Counted from the stretch's first letter, positions 1 through 6,154 are shown. The stretch: 10,258 nucleotides of DNA from DATHVI01 sp035461385 (GCA_035461385.1 DATHVI010000027.1:1-10258); one strand, 5' to 3'. The notes: generated from the sequence alone by a model not told the origin. A program made the numbers and translations.

Positions 1-1
1 C

Positions 2-949
2 CACGTCGGGATCTACGCCTCCGGGCAGGCGTACGAGCAGCTCTTGTTGCGACTGGCGGCCTCGCCCCTTCCAGAGGCGCGGGCCTTCGGCGAGATGGCG
101 CTGGGCGAGCTCCAGCGAGTGATGCCGAGCTTCGTCGCCCGAGTCGACCGCCCCGACCGCGGCGGCGAGTGGATCGACCACCTGCGCCGACGCAGGGAGA
201 CCGCCGAGCGCGCCGCGGCCCGCCTCGGCCTCGACCGCCGCGATGGCGATCCGGCGCCCTCGGTCGAGCTGGTCCGGGTCGATGGCTCCGAAGAGGAGCT
301 GTTGTGCGCGTCGCTGTTCGAGTCGTCGGGCTCGCCGGAGGCGGCGATCCGTGATCGCGTCGCCACGCTCGACCCGATCGAGCGCGGGGAGCTGATCGCC
401 GAGCTCGCCGGCGAGCGGCGCAACCGCCGCCATCGCCCCGGGCGTGGCTGGGAGGCGGTCCGCTACCGATTCGAGATCGTCTCCGACTACGGCGGCTTCC
501 GCGACCTGCAGCGACACCGGATGCTGACCTGCCAGTGGCAACGGCTCGGTCCCGACCTCGGGGCCGGAGTCCCCGAGGAGGTGCGCGAGGCCGGTGTCGG
601 CTCAGATTACGACCGCGCCCTGGAGATCTCGCGGCGAGAGTTCGAGCGTCTCGAGGAGGACGGGCTCGCGGAGGCGGCGCCGTACGCGCTCTGCCTCGGT
701 TACCGGATCCGCTACGTGCTCGACCTCAACGCCCGCGAGGCGATGCACGTCTGCGAGCTGCGCTCGGGCCGTGAGGGCCACCCCGGCTACCGGGCGGTGG
801 CGCAGGCGATGCACGAGCGGATCGCCGCCGTCCATCCCGCGGTCGCGGCGGCGATGACCCACATCGACTCGAGCAGCGAGCCCCGGCTCGAGCGGATCCT
901 GAGTGAGATCCGCACCCACCGCAAGCGCGTCGGCGCCGGCTCGGGCTGA
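2..949 (+). CDS. Tandem ThyX-like (FAD-dependent thymidylate synthase family) protein, 5' end outside window
   Basis: The frame is open from base 2 to a TGA at 947-949, so the gene enters from the left; 315 residues are visible. TTG codons at 41 and 44 are internal, because the residues before them (HVGIYASGQAYEQLLLRL) continue the family sequence. The first 55 or so residues look like the end of one ThyX domain (ASPLPEARAF, then VARVDRPDRGG), and a second ThyX-like domain follows. That domain has YRFEIVSDYGGFRDLQRHR (RHR at 512-520) and a late DLNAREAMHVCELR segment, matching the family's NAR-x-LMH-x3-LR region. ThyX makes dTMP from dUMP using FAD, NADPH and methylene-tetrahydrofolate. Here the canonical RHRxxSxNExSxR signature reads RHRMLTCQWQRL, so the active-site serine and several neighbours are replaced. 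I infer a paralogue of uncertain activity rather than a housekeeping thymidylate synthase. It converges on the protease gene with a 17-base gap. Family membership is likely; function is uncertain. Confidence 0.82.
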   Translation, partial: HVGIYASGQAYEQLLLRLAASPLPEARAFGEMALGELQRVMPSFVARVDRPDRGGEWIDHLRRRRETAERAAARLGLDRRDGDPAPSVELVRVDGSEEELLCASLFESSGSPEAAIRDRVATLDPIERGELIAELAGERRNRRHRPGRGWEAVRYRFEIVSDYGGFRDLQRHRMLTCQWQRLGPDLGAGVPEEVREAGVGSDYDRALEISRREFERLEEDGLAEAAPYALCLGYRIRYVLDLNAREAMHVCELRSGREGHPGYRAVAQAMHERIAAVHPAVAAAMTHIDSSSEPRLERILSEIRTHRKRVGAGSG

Positions 950-966
950 CGGCGCGCCGGGCCGCG

Positions 967-2334
967 CTAGCGCCTGATCACCCGGTCGCAGGGGCCGACC
1001 AGCTGCGAGATCCGGTTCGTGACCACGCGGTCGCGCCCGGGCCCGCAGCGGATCCGGTTACGACCCCGCACGGCGTCGATCCGGTTGCGGCCGGGCGCCT
1101 GGGCGAAGATCCTGTCGGCGCCGGCTCCGGCGAAGACCCGATCGGCCCCGTGGCCGGCGAAGATCCGGTCGGCGCCTGCACCGCCGCAGATCGCGTCGGC
1201 GCCCGCCTGCCCGCGGAGGATATCGTCTCCTCCGCCGCCGTGGATCGCGTCCGGCCCGGGAGTGCCGGTGAACGAGTTGCCGCCGCGACCGCCCCGCTGG
1301 GTGACGACCCGGTCGCCGCAGTGGCGCGCGCGTCCGCGGTTGGCGCGGTAGAGGTTGCGGATCACGTTCCCGAAGAACGGGCCGAAGAGCTTGCCCTCCT
1401 CCTCGTCGGCGCAGACGAGCGGGAGCGACACCGGGCACTCGTAGGCGTAGCTGATCACCGAAGCCACGAAGCCGCCGTCGCTGACCCAGCCGCCGCCGCT
1501 CGAGCCGCCGGTCATGTCGCAGTCGATCCGCATCGGCCGCGGCGGGTCGAACTCGGGGTCGTCGCCGCGGTAGGGGGAGTCGCAGCGGTACATCCGCCGG
1601 CCGTCGAACGGCGACGCGGCCGGGTAGCCGAATGCCCGGTAGGACTGGTCGCGGGGGCGGTTGAAGCCGATCCGCCTGGCGCCGACCCGATCCTGCACGC
1701 CACGGCCGTTGCGGTTGCGGCCGACGATCGCGATCCCGACGTCCCAACGCTCGCTGTCGGTCACGGCGGCCCGGAACTGCGACGTCGTCGCCAGTCGGTG
1801 GGCGACCCACTCGCCGAACGGGCGCTCGCCGTCACGGAAGGCGGGCACGAACATCCAGTTGGCGGCGAAGGTTCGGGTCAGGTCGTCGTAGACGCAATGG
1901 CCCGCCGTCAGCACGACGTTGCGTCCTCGGGAGCGGACGACGGTCCCCGAGCAGACGAAGTTGCCCTGGCCGGGAATCCGGAAGAAGACCTTGCCGTGGG
2001 TTCGGGCCGGGTACGCGCTCGAGCCGCTCACCTGCTCGGCGGCGCGCGACGGCCCGGCGGCGCCGGACAGCTGGCGGGCGGGGCGCTCGCCGTCACGGTC
2101 CTCGAGCACTCGCGCGACCGGCGTCGCCGCGCGCATCCGCTCGGGCGTCCAGTAGTCGCGGACCTCGGCGGCGGTCTGCTCGACCGGAACCGCGCCGCCG
2201 TCGGCAGCGGCGGGCGCGGGGGCGATCGCCGCGGCGAGCAGCGCGGCAAGCGCGGCCGCAACGCCCCCGCCCGGTCGGCACCCGGCGGGGGCGGTCGAGG
2301 TGCCGGCTGGATCGGTGGACCCAGGCTTAGCCAC
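967..2334 (-). CDS. Secreted V8-like/trypsin-fold serine protease with C-terminal RTX-like repeats
   Basis: From a GTG at 2334 this encodes 455 residues. Residues 1-44 form a signal peptide: a charged/polar start, a hydrophobic run AAALAALLAAAIAP, and a likely cleavage site at AAA-DG. The chymotrypsin-fold triad is visible as VVLTAGHC (His about 146), RWDVGIAIV (Asp about 198) and MTGGSSGGGW (nucleophile Ser about 279). This order and spacing resemble secreted glutamyl-endopeptidase/V8-type enzymes. Cysteines around the catalytic core (FVCSG, AGHC, YRCDS, RIDCD, YECP, LVCAD) suggest disulphides in an extracytoplasmic enzyme. From about residue 359, GxGxD-type nonapeptide repeats follow and end in a cysteine-containing cap (IRCGPGRDRV, VGPCDRVIRR). 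I chose GTG 2334 over GTG 2343 because a TACAGT hexamer lies exactly 7 bases before it and would overlap the earlier codon. Frames further upstream run into the DJ-1 gene. Substrate specificity cannot be read from the sequence. Confidence 0.87.
   Translation of the reverse strand: MAKPGSTDPAGTSTAPAGCRPGGGVAAALAALLAAAIAPAPAAADGGAVPVEQTAAEVRDYWTPERMRAATPVARVLEDRDGERPARQLSGAAGPSRAAEQVSGSSAYPARTHGKVFFRIPGQGNFVCSGTVVRSRGRNVVLTAGHCVYDDLTRTFAANWMFVPAFRDGERPFGEWVAHRLATTSQFRAAVTDSERWDVGIAIVGRNRNGRGVQDRVGARRIGFNRPRDQSYRAFGYPAASPFDGRRMYRCDSPYRGDDPEFDPPRPMRIDCDMTGGSSGGGWVSDGGFVASVISYAYECPVSLPLVCADEEEGKLFGPFFGNVIRNLYRANRGRARHCGDRVVTQRGGRGGNSFTGTPGPDAIHGGGGDDILRGQAGADAICGGAGADRIFAGHGADRVFAGAGADRIFAQAPGRNRIDAVRGRNRIRCGPGRDRVVTNRISQLVGPCDRVIRR
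1030..1260 (-). repeat. RTX-like calcium-binding repeat tract inside the protease gene
   Basis: This DNA encodes about eight tandem units of roughly nine residues, of the form GGxGxDxIx. Examples are GGGGDDILR, GQAGADAIC, GGAGADRIF, AGHGADRVF and AGAGADRIF. The last units drift to APGRNRID and AVRGRNRIR, where the Asp becomes Asn and the Gly pairs are lost. RTX units of this type form a parallel beta-roll that binds calcium. The N-proximal units keep the Asp needed for this; the C-proximal ones would bind poorly. The matching DNA repetition (GGCGAAGATCC-like units on the plus strand) is visible by eye. Confidence 0.75.
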
Positions 2335-2341
2335 CTCGATC

Positions 2342-2347
2342 ACTGTA
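2342..2347 (-). promoter_or_regulatory. Putative -10 hexamer (TACAGT) for the protease gene, leaderless arrangement
   Basis: On the minus strand TACAGT is followed by 7 bases (GATCGAG) and then the GTG at 2334. No Shine-Dalgarno sequence precedes that GTG, so the transcript probably begins at or next to the start codon. No convincing -35 box was seen. The element sits in the 62-base gap after the DJ-1 gene, so the protease can be transcribed separately from it. Confidence 0.45.
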
Positions 2348-2396
2348 GGCGAGGATCGGTACGCGGCGCGCCGGTCGAGCCGGTCGCGGCGGGCGC

Positions 2397-2957
2397 TCAG
2401 GCGGTGACCGGCTCGCCCGCGCGCTCGGCGACGCCGATCAGCTCCCGCATGAACGCCGGCAGGTCCGGCGGCCGGCGCGAGGAGACGAGGTTGCCGTCGA
2501 CGACGACCTCGGCGTCGACCCACTCGCAACCGGCGTTTCGGATGTCGTCGGCGATCGCGGGCACCGAGGTGGCGCGGCGGCCGTTGAGGATGCCGGCCGA
2601 GATCGGGACCCAGCCCGCGTGGCAGATGAACGCGATCGGCTTCCCGCGCTCGTCCATCCCCCGGACCAGGTCCTTGACTCCCTGATCGGTGCGCAGCTTG
2701 TCGGGGCCGAAGCCGCCGGCGATCACGAGCAGGTCGAGGTCGTCGGCGACGAGGTCGGCGGCCGCCTGCTCGGTGACGAGCGGCTGGCCGTGCTTGCCCT
2801 TCACCGTCGCCTCGGCCTCGAGGCCGATCAGCGCCACGGTGGCGCCTGCCTCCTGGAGCCGGTAGTAGGGGTATGTCGCCTCGGTGTCTTCGAACAGCGG
2901 GCCGATCATCACCGCGGCCCGCAGACCGTCAAGCGGCTTGTGCGTGTGGTGGGTCAT
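2397..2957 (-). CDS. DJ-1/PfpI family protein (type 1 glutamine amidotransferase-like)
   Basis: This is 186 residues, a little longer than archaeal PfpI (about 166) because of an N-terminal extension (MTHHTHKPLDG). Landmarks match the PfpI subgroup: IGPLFEDTEATYPYYRL with the conserved Glu at 23, GKHGQPL, VIAGGFGPDKLR, the nucleophile elbow FICHAGW (Cys112-His113), SAGILNGRRATSVPAI, AGCEWVDAEVVVDGN and a final DLPAFMREL. The Glu-Cys-His set needed for family chemistry is present. Relatives are variously described as intracellular proteases, deglycases/glyoxalases or stress chaperones; which applies here cannot be told from sequence. There is no signal peptide, so it should be cytoplasmic. The ATG at 2957 is supported by GAGAGG 7 bases upstream. 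It follows the membrane-protein gene by 69 bases and precedes the protease, which seems to have its own promoter. Confidence 0.93.
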   Translation of the reverse strand: MTHHTHKPLDGLRAAVMIGPLFEDTEATYPYYRLQEAGATVALIGLEAEATVKGKHGQPLVTEQAAADLVADDLDLLVIAGGFGPDKLRTDQGVKDLVRGMDERGKPIAFICHAGWVPISAGILNGRRATSVPAIADDIRNAGCEWVDAEVVVDGNLVSSRRPPDLPAFMRELIGVAERAGEPVTA

Positions 2958-2964
2958 CAGCTTG

Positions 2965-2970
2965 CCTCTC
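2965..2970 (-). promoter_or_regulatory. Ribosome-binding site (GAGAGG) of the DJ-1/PfpI gene
   Basis: On the minus strand GAGAGG lies 7 bases before ATG 2957, which is good Shine-Dalgarno spacing. It fixes the start and shows that this gene has a leader, unlike most promoter-proximal genes in the window. Confidence 0.6.
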
Positions 2971-2972
2971 GT

Positions 2973-3004
2973 ATCGTCGGGTTTGCGGTCGAGCTCCCGA
3001 CGAT
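2973..3004. promoter_or_regulatory. Perfect 9-bp inverted repeat upstream of the DJ-1/PfpI gene (operator or hairpin)
   Basis: ATCGTCGGG at 2973-2981 is the exact reverse complement of CCCGACGAT at 2996-3004, with 14 bases between. It lies within the 69-base gap between the membrane-protein stop (3027) and the DJ-1 start (2957), just ahead of the ribosome-binding site. No T-tract follows on the minus strand, so a classical intrinsic terminator is unlikely. A dimeric repressor site controlling the DJ-1 gene, or an mRNA hairpin in its leader, is plausible. No other copy was noticed in the window. Confidence 0.4.
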
Positions 3005-3026
3005 GGTAGAGGTGACCGCGCCGCGG

Positions 3027-3893
3027 TCAGCGCCGCCGCTTGCGCTTGCGCTTCCGCGCGCGCTCGCGACGCGCCCGGTTGTCGCCGGCGCCGTTGCCGG
3101 ACTCGTCCGCGGCGGTTTCGACGAACAGGTCCTCTCCGGCCTCCTCCTCGGGCTCGGGCGCCTCCTCCCCGGGCCGCGGCCACGGGATCGCCGCACCCGC
3201 CGCCCACGCGGGCGGCCGCGGCCGGGGAGTGCGGTCGAGGTAGAGGAAGCCGAGCCACAGGAACCAGAGCGCGATCAGCAGCAGCGCCATCCCGAACGGG
3301 ACAAGGATCAACGATGCGCCGAGCGCCATACCGAGCGTGGCGACGAACCGGGTCAGCAACCCCACTCGCATCGCCTGGAGCGAGATGTAGACCATCGCGA
3401 TCAGCATCCCGAGGATCGCCGGGAAGAGCATGCTGACCGCCATGCCGTGAGCGGCCGACTCGTCGATCAGGTCGCCGAGAAGGGTGTAGACGTCGCCCCC
3501 GGCGCCGGCCTGGGCGACGAAGTCTGACGCGATCCCCTGCCGCGCGAGGACCGCGACGATGCCTTGCGCCGCGAGCAGGACCGGGCCGATGAACGCGAAC
3601 GCGACCATCACGCCGCTCACCCGTTCGCTGCGAGCCTGGGTCGCGCGGAACAGGTAGAGCAGCGCTGCCGCGAGGCAGAGGAACGACAGCGCGCGGACCC
3701 CCGCGGCCGCGAACACCTCGGCTCCGGCGGCCTCGATTGCGCGGTAGCGCTCGGTCTCGAGCGACCCGGGCGGGATCTCGGTTCCCTGGTCCAAGGTGAT
3801 CGAGATCAGGTACAGCGGCGCCGCAAGCAGCGCCGCGGCCGCCGCCGGGCGCGCCCAGCGGCGCTCGCGCTCGAGGATCGTCTGGCGGTCCAA
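3027..3893 (-). CDS. Multi-pass integral membrane protein with long charged cytoplasmic-type tail, function unknown
   Basis: From TTG 3893 this gives 288 residues. About six hydrophobic segments are visible: near 16-33 (AAAALLAAPLYLISITL), 64-83, 93-117 (GVMVAFAFIGPVLLAAQG), 149-173 (MLFPAILGMLIAMVYI) and a paired block at about 183-219 ending in LWFLWLGFLYLDR. The remaining 70 residues are soluble: first proline-rich, then acidic (GEEAPEPEEEAGED), ending in a very basic run (RARRERARKRKRKRRR). No family was recognised with certainty. I chose TTG 3893, 10 bases after the preceding stop, because an upstream GTG at 3962 would add low-complexity sequence overlapping the small gene; no strong ribosome-binding site supports either. 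It is the last gene of the CBS operon, so it may work with the CBS protein and the small protein at the membrane. That link is inference from gene order. Confidence 0.78.
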   Translation of the reverse strand: MDRQTILERERRWARPAAAAALLAAPLYLISITLDQGTEIPPGSLETERYRAIEAAGAEVFAAAGVRALSFLCLAAALLYLFRATQARSERVSGVMVAFAFIGPVLLAAQGIVAVLARQGIASDFVAQAGAGGDVYTLLGDLIDESAAHGMAVSMLFPAILGMLIAMVYISLQAMRVGLLTRFVATLGMALGASLILVPFGMALLLIALWFLWLGFLYLDRTPRPRPPAWAAGAAIPWPRPGEEAPEPEEEAGEDLFVETAADESGNGAGDNRARRERARKRKRKRRR

Positions 3894-3903
3894 GGCCGGT
3901 GGC

Positions 3904-4110
3904 TCAGTCGGTCGGCGGCTCGGCCGAGGGGGTGGGGAGCTCGAACGCCTCCCCGGGGGCACGGATCGGGTAGTACTCGTCCTCGCGGCCGACGGCGCGG
4001 GAGATCCGATCGCCGGCGGCGAGGACGAGGTCGAGTACCGGGGCGGCGAGGACGAGCACGCTCTCGATCCGCTCGCGGCGAAGCTGCTCGGTCGGTGTCA
4101 GCGGCGACAT
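3904..4110 (-). CDS. Small 68-residue protein of unknown function, middle gene of the CBS operon
   Basis: ATG 4110 lies 6 bases after the CBS stop codon and the TGA (3904-3906) lies 10 bases before the membrane-protein start, so the spacing is operonic. The protein starts with a charged stretch (TPTEQLRRERIE). A hydrophobic/amphipathic helix follows (SVLVLAAPVLDLVLAAGDRI, about residues 17-36). It ends in an acidic/proline tail with a DEYYPIRAPGE motif. The helix could lie on or in the membrane. I do not recognise a named family. It is kept as a real gene because of its coding-like composition, its ribosome-binding site and its tight fit between two genes. Confidence 0.68.
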   Translation of the reverse strand: MSPLTPTEQLRRERIESVLVLAAPVLDLVLAAGDRISRAVGREDEYYPIRAPGEAFELPTPSAEPPTD

Positions 4111-4116
4111 CCGGGC

Positions 4117-4563
4117 CTACCCCCGCTCGTGGAAGAAGAACTCGGGCAGCGCGCCTTCGATCACATCCGCGGTCATCCGCTGGGCGACCTCGAGGTTGCC
4201 GCTCCTGACCGCGATGTCGTCGAGGGTCACGATCCCGACCAGGGAGCCCTCGTCGATCACCGGCAGGCGGCGGACCCGGTGCTGGACCATCAGCGCGGCC
4301 GCCTCCTCGAGGCTCATCTCGGGCTCGCCGCTGACCAGCGGGCGCGAGACGTGCACGCGAATCGCCTCGGCGCTCGAGCGCTCGTCGGCGAGGATCCGCA
4401 GGGCCAGGTCGCGGTCGGTGACCATCCCGACCGGATCGCCTTCGGGGTCGCAGACGACGATCGATCCGACCCCGAGGTCGCGCATCTTCTGGGCGACCCT
4501 GAGGACGGCTTCGTCGAGCCCGGCGGTTACGACGCCGGTGGTCATGATCTCGCGCAGCCTCAC
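4117..4563 (-). CDS. Two-CBS-domain protein
   Basis: This is 148 residues from GTG 4563, essentially a bare CBS pair (Bateman module). The first CBS motif spans about residues 4-60: LREIMTTGVVTA, then AQKMRDLGVGSIVVCD, DPVGMVTDRDLALRIL. The second spans about 70-125: VSRPLVSGEPEMSLEEAAALM, then RRLPVIDEGSLVGIVTLDDIA. CBS pairs typically bind adenine nucleotides or S-adenosyl compounds and sense energy state, often controlling a partner enzyme or transporter. No catalytic domain is attached, so a partner is expected; the two downstream genes are candidates. Residues upstream of GTG 4563 are low-complexity and unlike the family. TACTGT 7 bases before the GTG supports this start. The protein ends in an aromatic stretch, ALPEFFFHERG. 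It is divergent from the zinc-ribbon gene. Confidence 0.92.
   Translation of the reverse strand: MRLREIMTTGVVTAGLDEAVLRVAQKMRDLGVGSIVVCDPEGDPVGMVTDRDLALRILADERSSAEAIRVHVSRPLVSGEPEMSLEEAAALMVQHRVRRLPVIDEGSLVGIVTLDDIAVRSGNLEVAQRMTADVIEGALPEFFFHERG
4120..4124 (-). promoter_or_regulatory. Purine-rich ribosome-binding site (GGGGG) before the 68-residue gene
   Basis: On the minus strand GGGGG is followed by 9 bases and ATG 4110. It is embedded at the 3' end of the CBS gene, which is consistent with translation from a shared mRNA. Confidence 0.4.
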
Positions 4564-4570
4564 GCCGAGA

Positions 4571-4576
4571 ACAGTA
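4571..4576 (-). promoter_or_regulatory. Putative -10 hexamer (TACTGT) of the CBS operon, leaderless arrangement
   Basis: On the minus strand TACTGT, then 7 bases (TCTCGGC), then GTG 4563. There is no Shine-Dalgarno site. It lies in the 87-base divergent gap shared with the zinc-ribbon gene, whose own hexamer points the other way at 4637-4642. Confidence 0.45.
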
Positions 4577-4636
4577 CCGCGCGCCCACCGCCCGCCGGCT
4601 CGGGCGCCCCCCGGTCGAGCCACGGTGGCGCTGCAC

Positions 4637-4642
4637 TAGCAT
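4637..4642 (+). promoter_or_regulatory. Putative -10 hexamer (TAGCAT) of the zinc-ribbon gene, leaderless arrangement
   Basis: TAGCAT, then 8 bases (CGCCGCGG), then ATG 4651. There is no Shine-Dalgarno at usable spacing. No clear -35 box was found. Confidence 0.4.
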
Positions 4643-4650
4643 CGCCGCGG

Positions 4651-5367
4651 ATGCCGCCCCGTAACGAAGGTCCCTGCCCCCTGTGCGGCCGGCCGCTGTA
4701 CGGCTGGCTGACCCTTCCCGCCGCCGGCGAGCCGGCCTCGGTCGGCCGCAGGATCAGGCCTGAGGCCGGCACCCGGGTGCTCGACCGCTGCGAGGACTGC
4801 GGCGTCGCCGTCGAGCGCGGCCGGCCGATCGACCACGCCGCCGAGCTCGACGCGATCAGCGAGCGGGCGTCCGACGGCTCGCTGCTGATCGACTGCCCGA
4901 ATCGCGCCAGCCTGCAGGCGGTGCTCGGCGGGGGCGCGTGGGCCCCCCTCGACGGGCTACCCGGACGGCTCGCGCTCACCCCGCGCTCGCTCGCCCTGCT
5001 CGCCGAGCGCACGGGCCATCGGCTCGACGGCGTCTCGTTCCCCCCGCTCGGACCCGGGCAGCGGTGGATGTGGCAGACGATCGTCAACGCGTTCACCTTC
5101 CACAACAACTTCGCCCATCACGCCTGGGCGCGCCGCCTGCGGCCGGCCGGCGCGCGCGGTCGGGCGGCGTTCGCGATCGACGCCGTCGTCACCGTCCTCG
5201 CGGCGCCGCTGGTCGCGATCGTCTCGTTCCCACTCGAGGCGATCGCCTCGCTCGCAAACCGCGGCGGCCGGATCGTCGCCGCGGCCACCCGACCGCCCGG
5301 CACCGAGCCGGCGGAGGCGGCGGCGCGCGAATTACCTACTACGTCGCCCGGCCCCAGACGTTCTTGA
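4651..5367 (+). CDS. Zinc-ribbon protein fused to a half-methyltransferase-like domain
   Basis: This is 238 residues from ATG 4651. The N-terminus holds a split Cys4 zinc ribbon: CPLC at 9-12 and CEDC at 47-50. Residues from about 68 resemble the second half of a class I SAM-dependent methyltransferase (Methyltransf_23 type). SDGSLLIDCPNRASLQAVLGG is in the place of the usual strand with a PN-x-SLQ-x-LG motif. LALTPRSLALLAERTGHRL matches the usual FTPRSLxxLLERTGF. A WMWQTIVNAF segment, two hydrophobic stretches near 172-203 and a terminal NRGGRIVAAAT follow. The part that normally precedes this, including the glycine-rich SAM-binding loop, is absent, and the ribbon takes its place. I infer a non-catalytic or repurposed protein. 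The hydrophobic stretches could allow membrane contact. Its last 29 bases overlap the convergent SDR gene. The ribbon is clear; the methyltransferase relationship is moderately supported from memory of the family. Confidence 0.75.
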   Translation: MPPRNEGPCPLCGRPLYGWLTLPAAGEPASVGRRIRPEAGTRVLDRCEDCGVAVERGRPIDHAAELDAISERASDGSLLIDCPNRASLQAVLGGGAWAPLDGLPGRLALTPRSLALLAERTGHRLDGVSFPPLGPGQRWMWQTIVNAFTFHNNFAHHAWARRLRPAGARGRAAFAIDAVVTVLAAPLVAIVSFPLEAIASLANRGGRIVAAATRPPGTEPAEAAARELPTTSPGPRRS

Positions 5368-6145
5368 CGATCGGCAGCGCGATCATCCGCGGAGCGTGGC
5401 GGCCGGCGATCGCGCCGGCACGGTTGAGCGTCCCGACGACGACCACGCGACGTCCGTCATCGGCTCCCTCGACCGCTTCGCGGGCGACGTCGGCGACGTC
5501 GGTCCAGAACAGCCCCGGGAGCGTCCGCTCGGCTCCGGCCACCCCCGCGGCGCGGCCGAACTCGGTCTTCACCGGGCCGGGGCAGACCGCCGTCACCGTG
5601 ACCCCGCGACCGGAGAGCTCGGAATGCGTCGCCTCCGAGAGGCTGACGACGAAGGCCTTCGTCGCGCCATAGGTCGCGGTGCCCGGCATCGGCTGGAAGG
5701 CGGCGGTCGAGGCGACGTTGATCACGGCGCCGCGCTCGCGCTCGACCATCTCCGCCGAGTAGCGCGCCTGGAGATCGACGTAGGCCTCGCAGTTGAGCCG
5801 CACCATCTCGACCATCCGGCGTGGCTCGGCGCGCCAGAGGCTGCCGGTGCTCCCGAAGCCGGCGTTGTTGACCAGCACCTCGACCGCAAGCCCGAGCGCG
5901 TCGATCCGGTCGGCAAGCCGATCGCGGGCGTCCGCGTCGGCGAGGTCGGCGGCGATCGGCTCCGCCCGGACGCCGTGGTCGCCGGCGAGCTCGCTCGCGA
6001 GCGCGCGCAGCCGGTCCTCGCGGCGGGCGACGAGGACGACACCTTGACCGCGGCTTGCGAGCTCGCGGGCGATCCCGACGCCGATCCCCGCGGAGGCGCC
6101 GGTGACGAGCGCGGTCGAGGAGTCGCTGGGGGGCGGGAGCGCCAA
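5339..6145 (-). CDS. Short-chain dehydrogenase/reductase (classical SDR)
   Basis: This is 268 residues, normal for the family. It shows the Rossmann dinucleotide motif TGASAGIG (15-22), VARRED after strand two (39-44, arginines that favour NADP(H)), the NNAG motif (93-96), catalytic Ser146 (INVASTAAF), Tyr159 and Lys163 (YGATK), and CPGPVKTEF (188-196). The classical SDR active site is therefore complete. Substrate cannot be assigned; the VARRxxRL and SLSEATHSEL features resemble the broad DltE/YqjQ-like group of NAD(P)H-dependent oxidoreductases. TTG 6145 is the only practical start: an in-frame TAG lies five codons upstream, and the Rossmann strand begins at residue 11. The gene diverges from the 89-residue gene across 58 bases and overlaps the zinc-ribbon gene tail to tail. 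Confidence 0.94.
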   Translation of the reverse strand: MALPPPSDSSTALVTGASAGIGVGIARELASRGQGVVLVARREDRLRALASELAGDHGVRAEPIAADLADADARDRLADRIDALGLAVEVLVNNAGFGSTGSLWRAEPRRMVEMVRLNCEAYVDLQARYSAEMVERERGAVINVASTAAFQPMPGTATYGATKAFVVSLSEATHSELSGRGVTVTAVCPGPVKTEFGRAAGVAGAERTLPGLFWTDVADVAREAVEGADDGRRVVVVGTLNRAGAIAGRHAPRMIALPIVKNVWGRAT

Positions 6146-6154
6146 GGTGCCCGA

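Noticed and set aside
951..958. GGCGCGCC palindrome between the ThyX-like and protease genes as a terminator
   Set aside because: Eight bases with no loop room and no T-tract; such palindromes are frequent at this GC content.
1150..2685. Long open frame on the plus strand opposite the protease and DJ-1 genes
   Set aside because: Its translation is Ala/Val/Arg/Asp-rich with no motif and spans two genes with clear catalytic motifs on the other strand; it is a by-product of high GC content.
2619..3527. Plus-strand open frame across the DJ-1 and membrane-protein genes
   Set aside because: It crosses two genes and their regulatory gap and has no recognisable motif.
3894..3962. GTG start at 3962 for the membrane protein, adding 23 residues
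   Set aside because: The extra residues are Pro/Ser/Arg low-complexity and overlap the 68-residue gene by 59 bases; TTG 3893 gives operonic spacing.
3806..4642. Minus-strand open frame covering the CBS operon in another frame
   Set aside because: Arg/Pro/Gly-rich translation without motifs, while the alternative frames give CBS motifs and well-spaced small genes.
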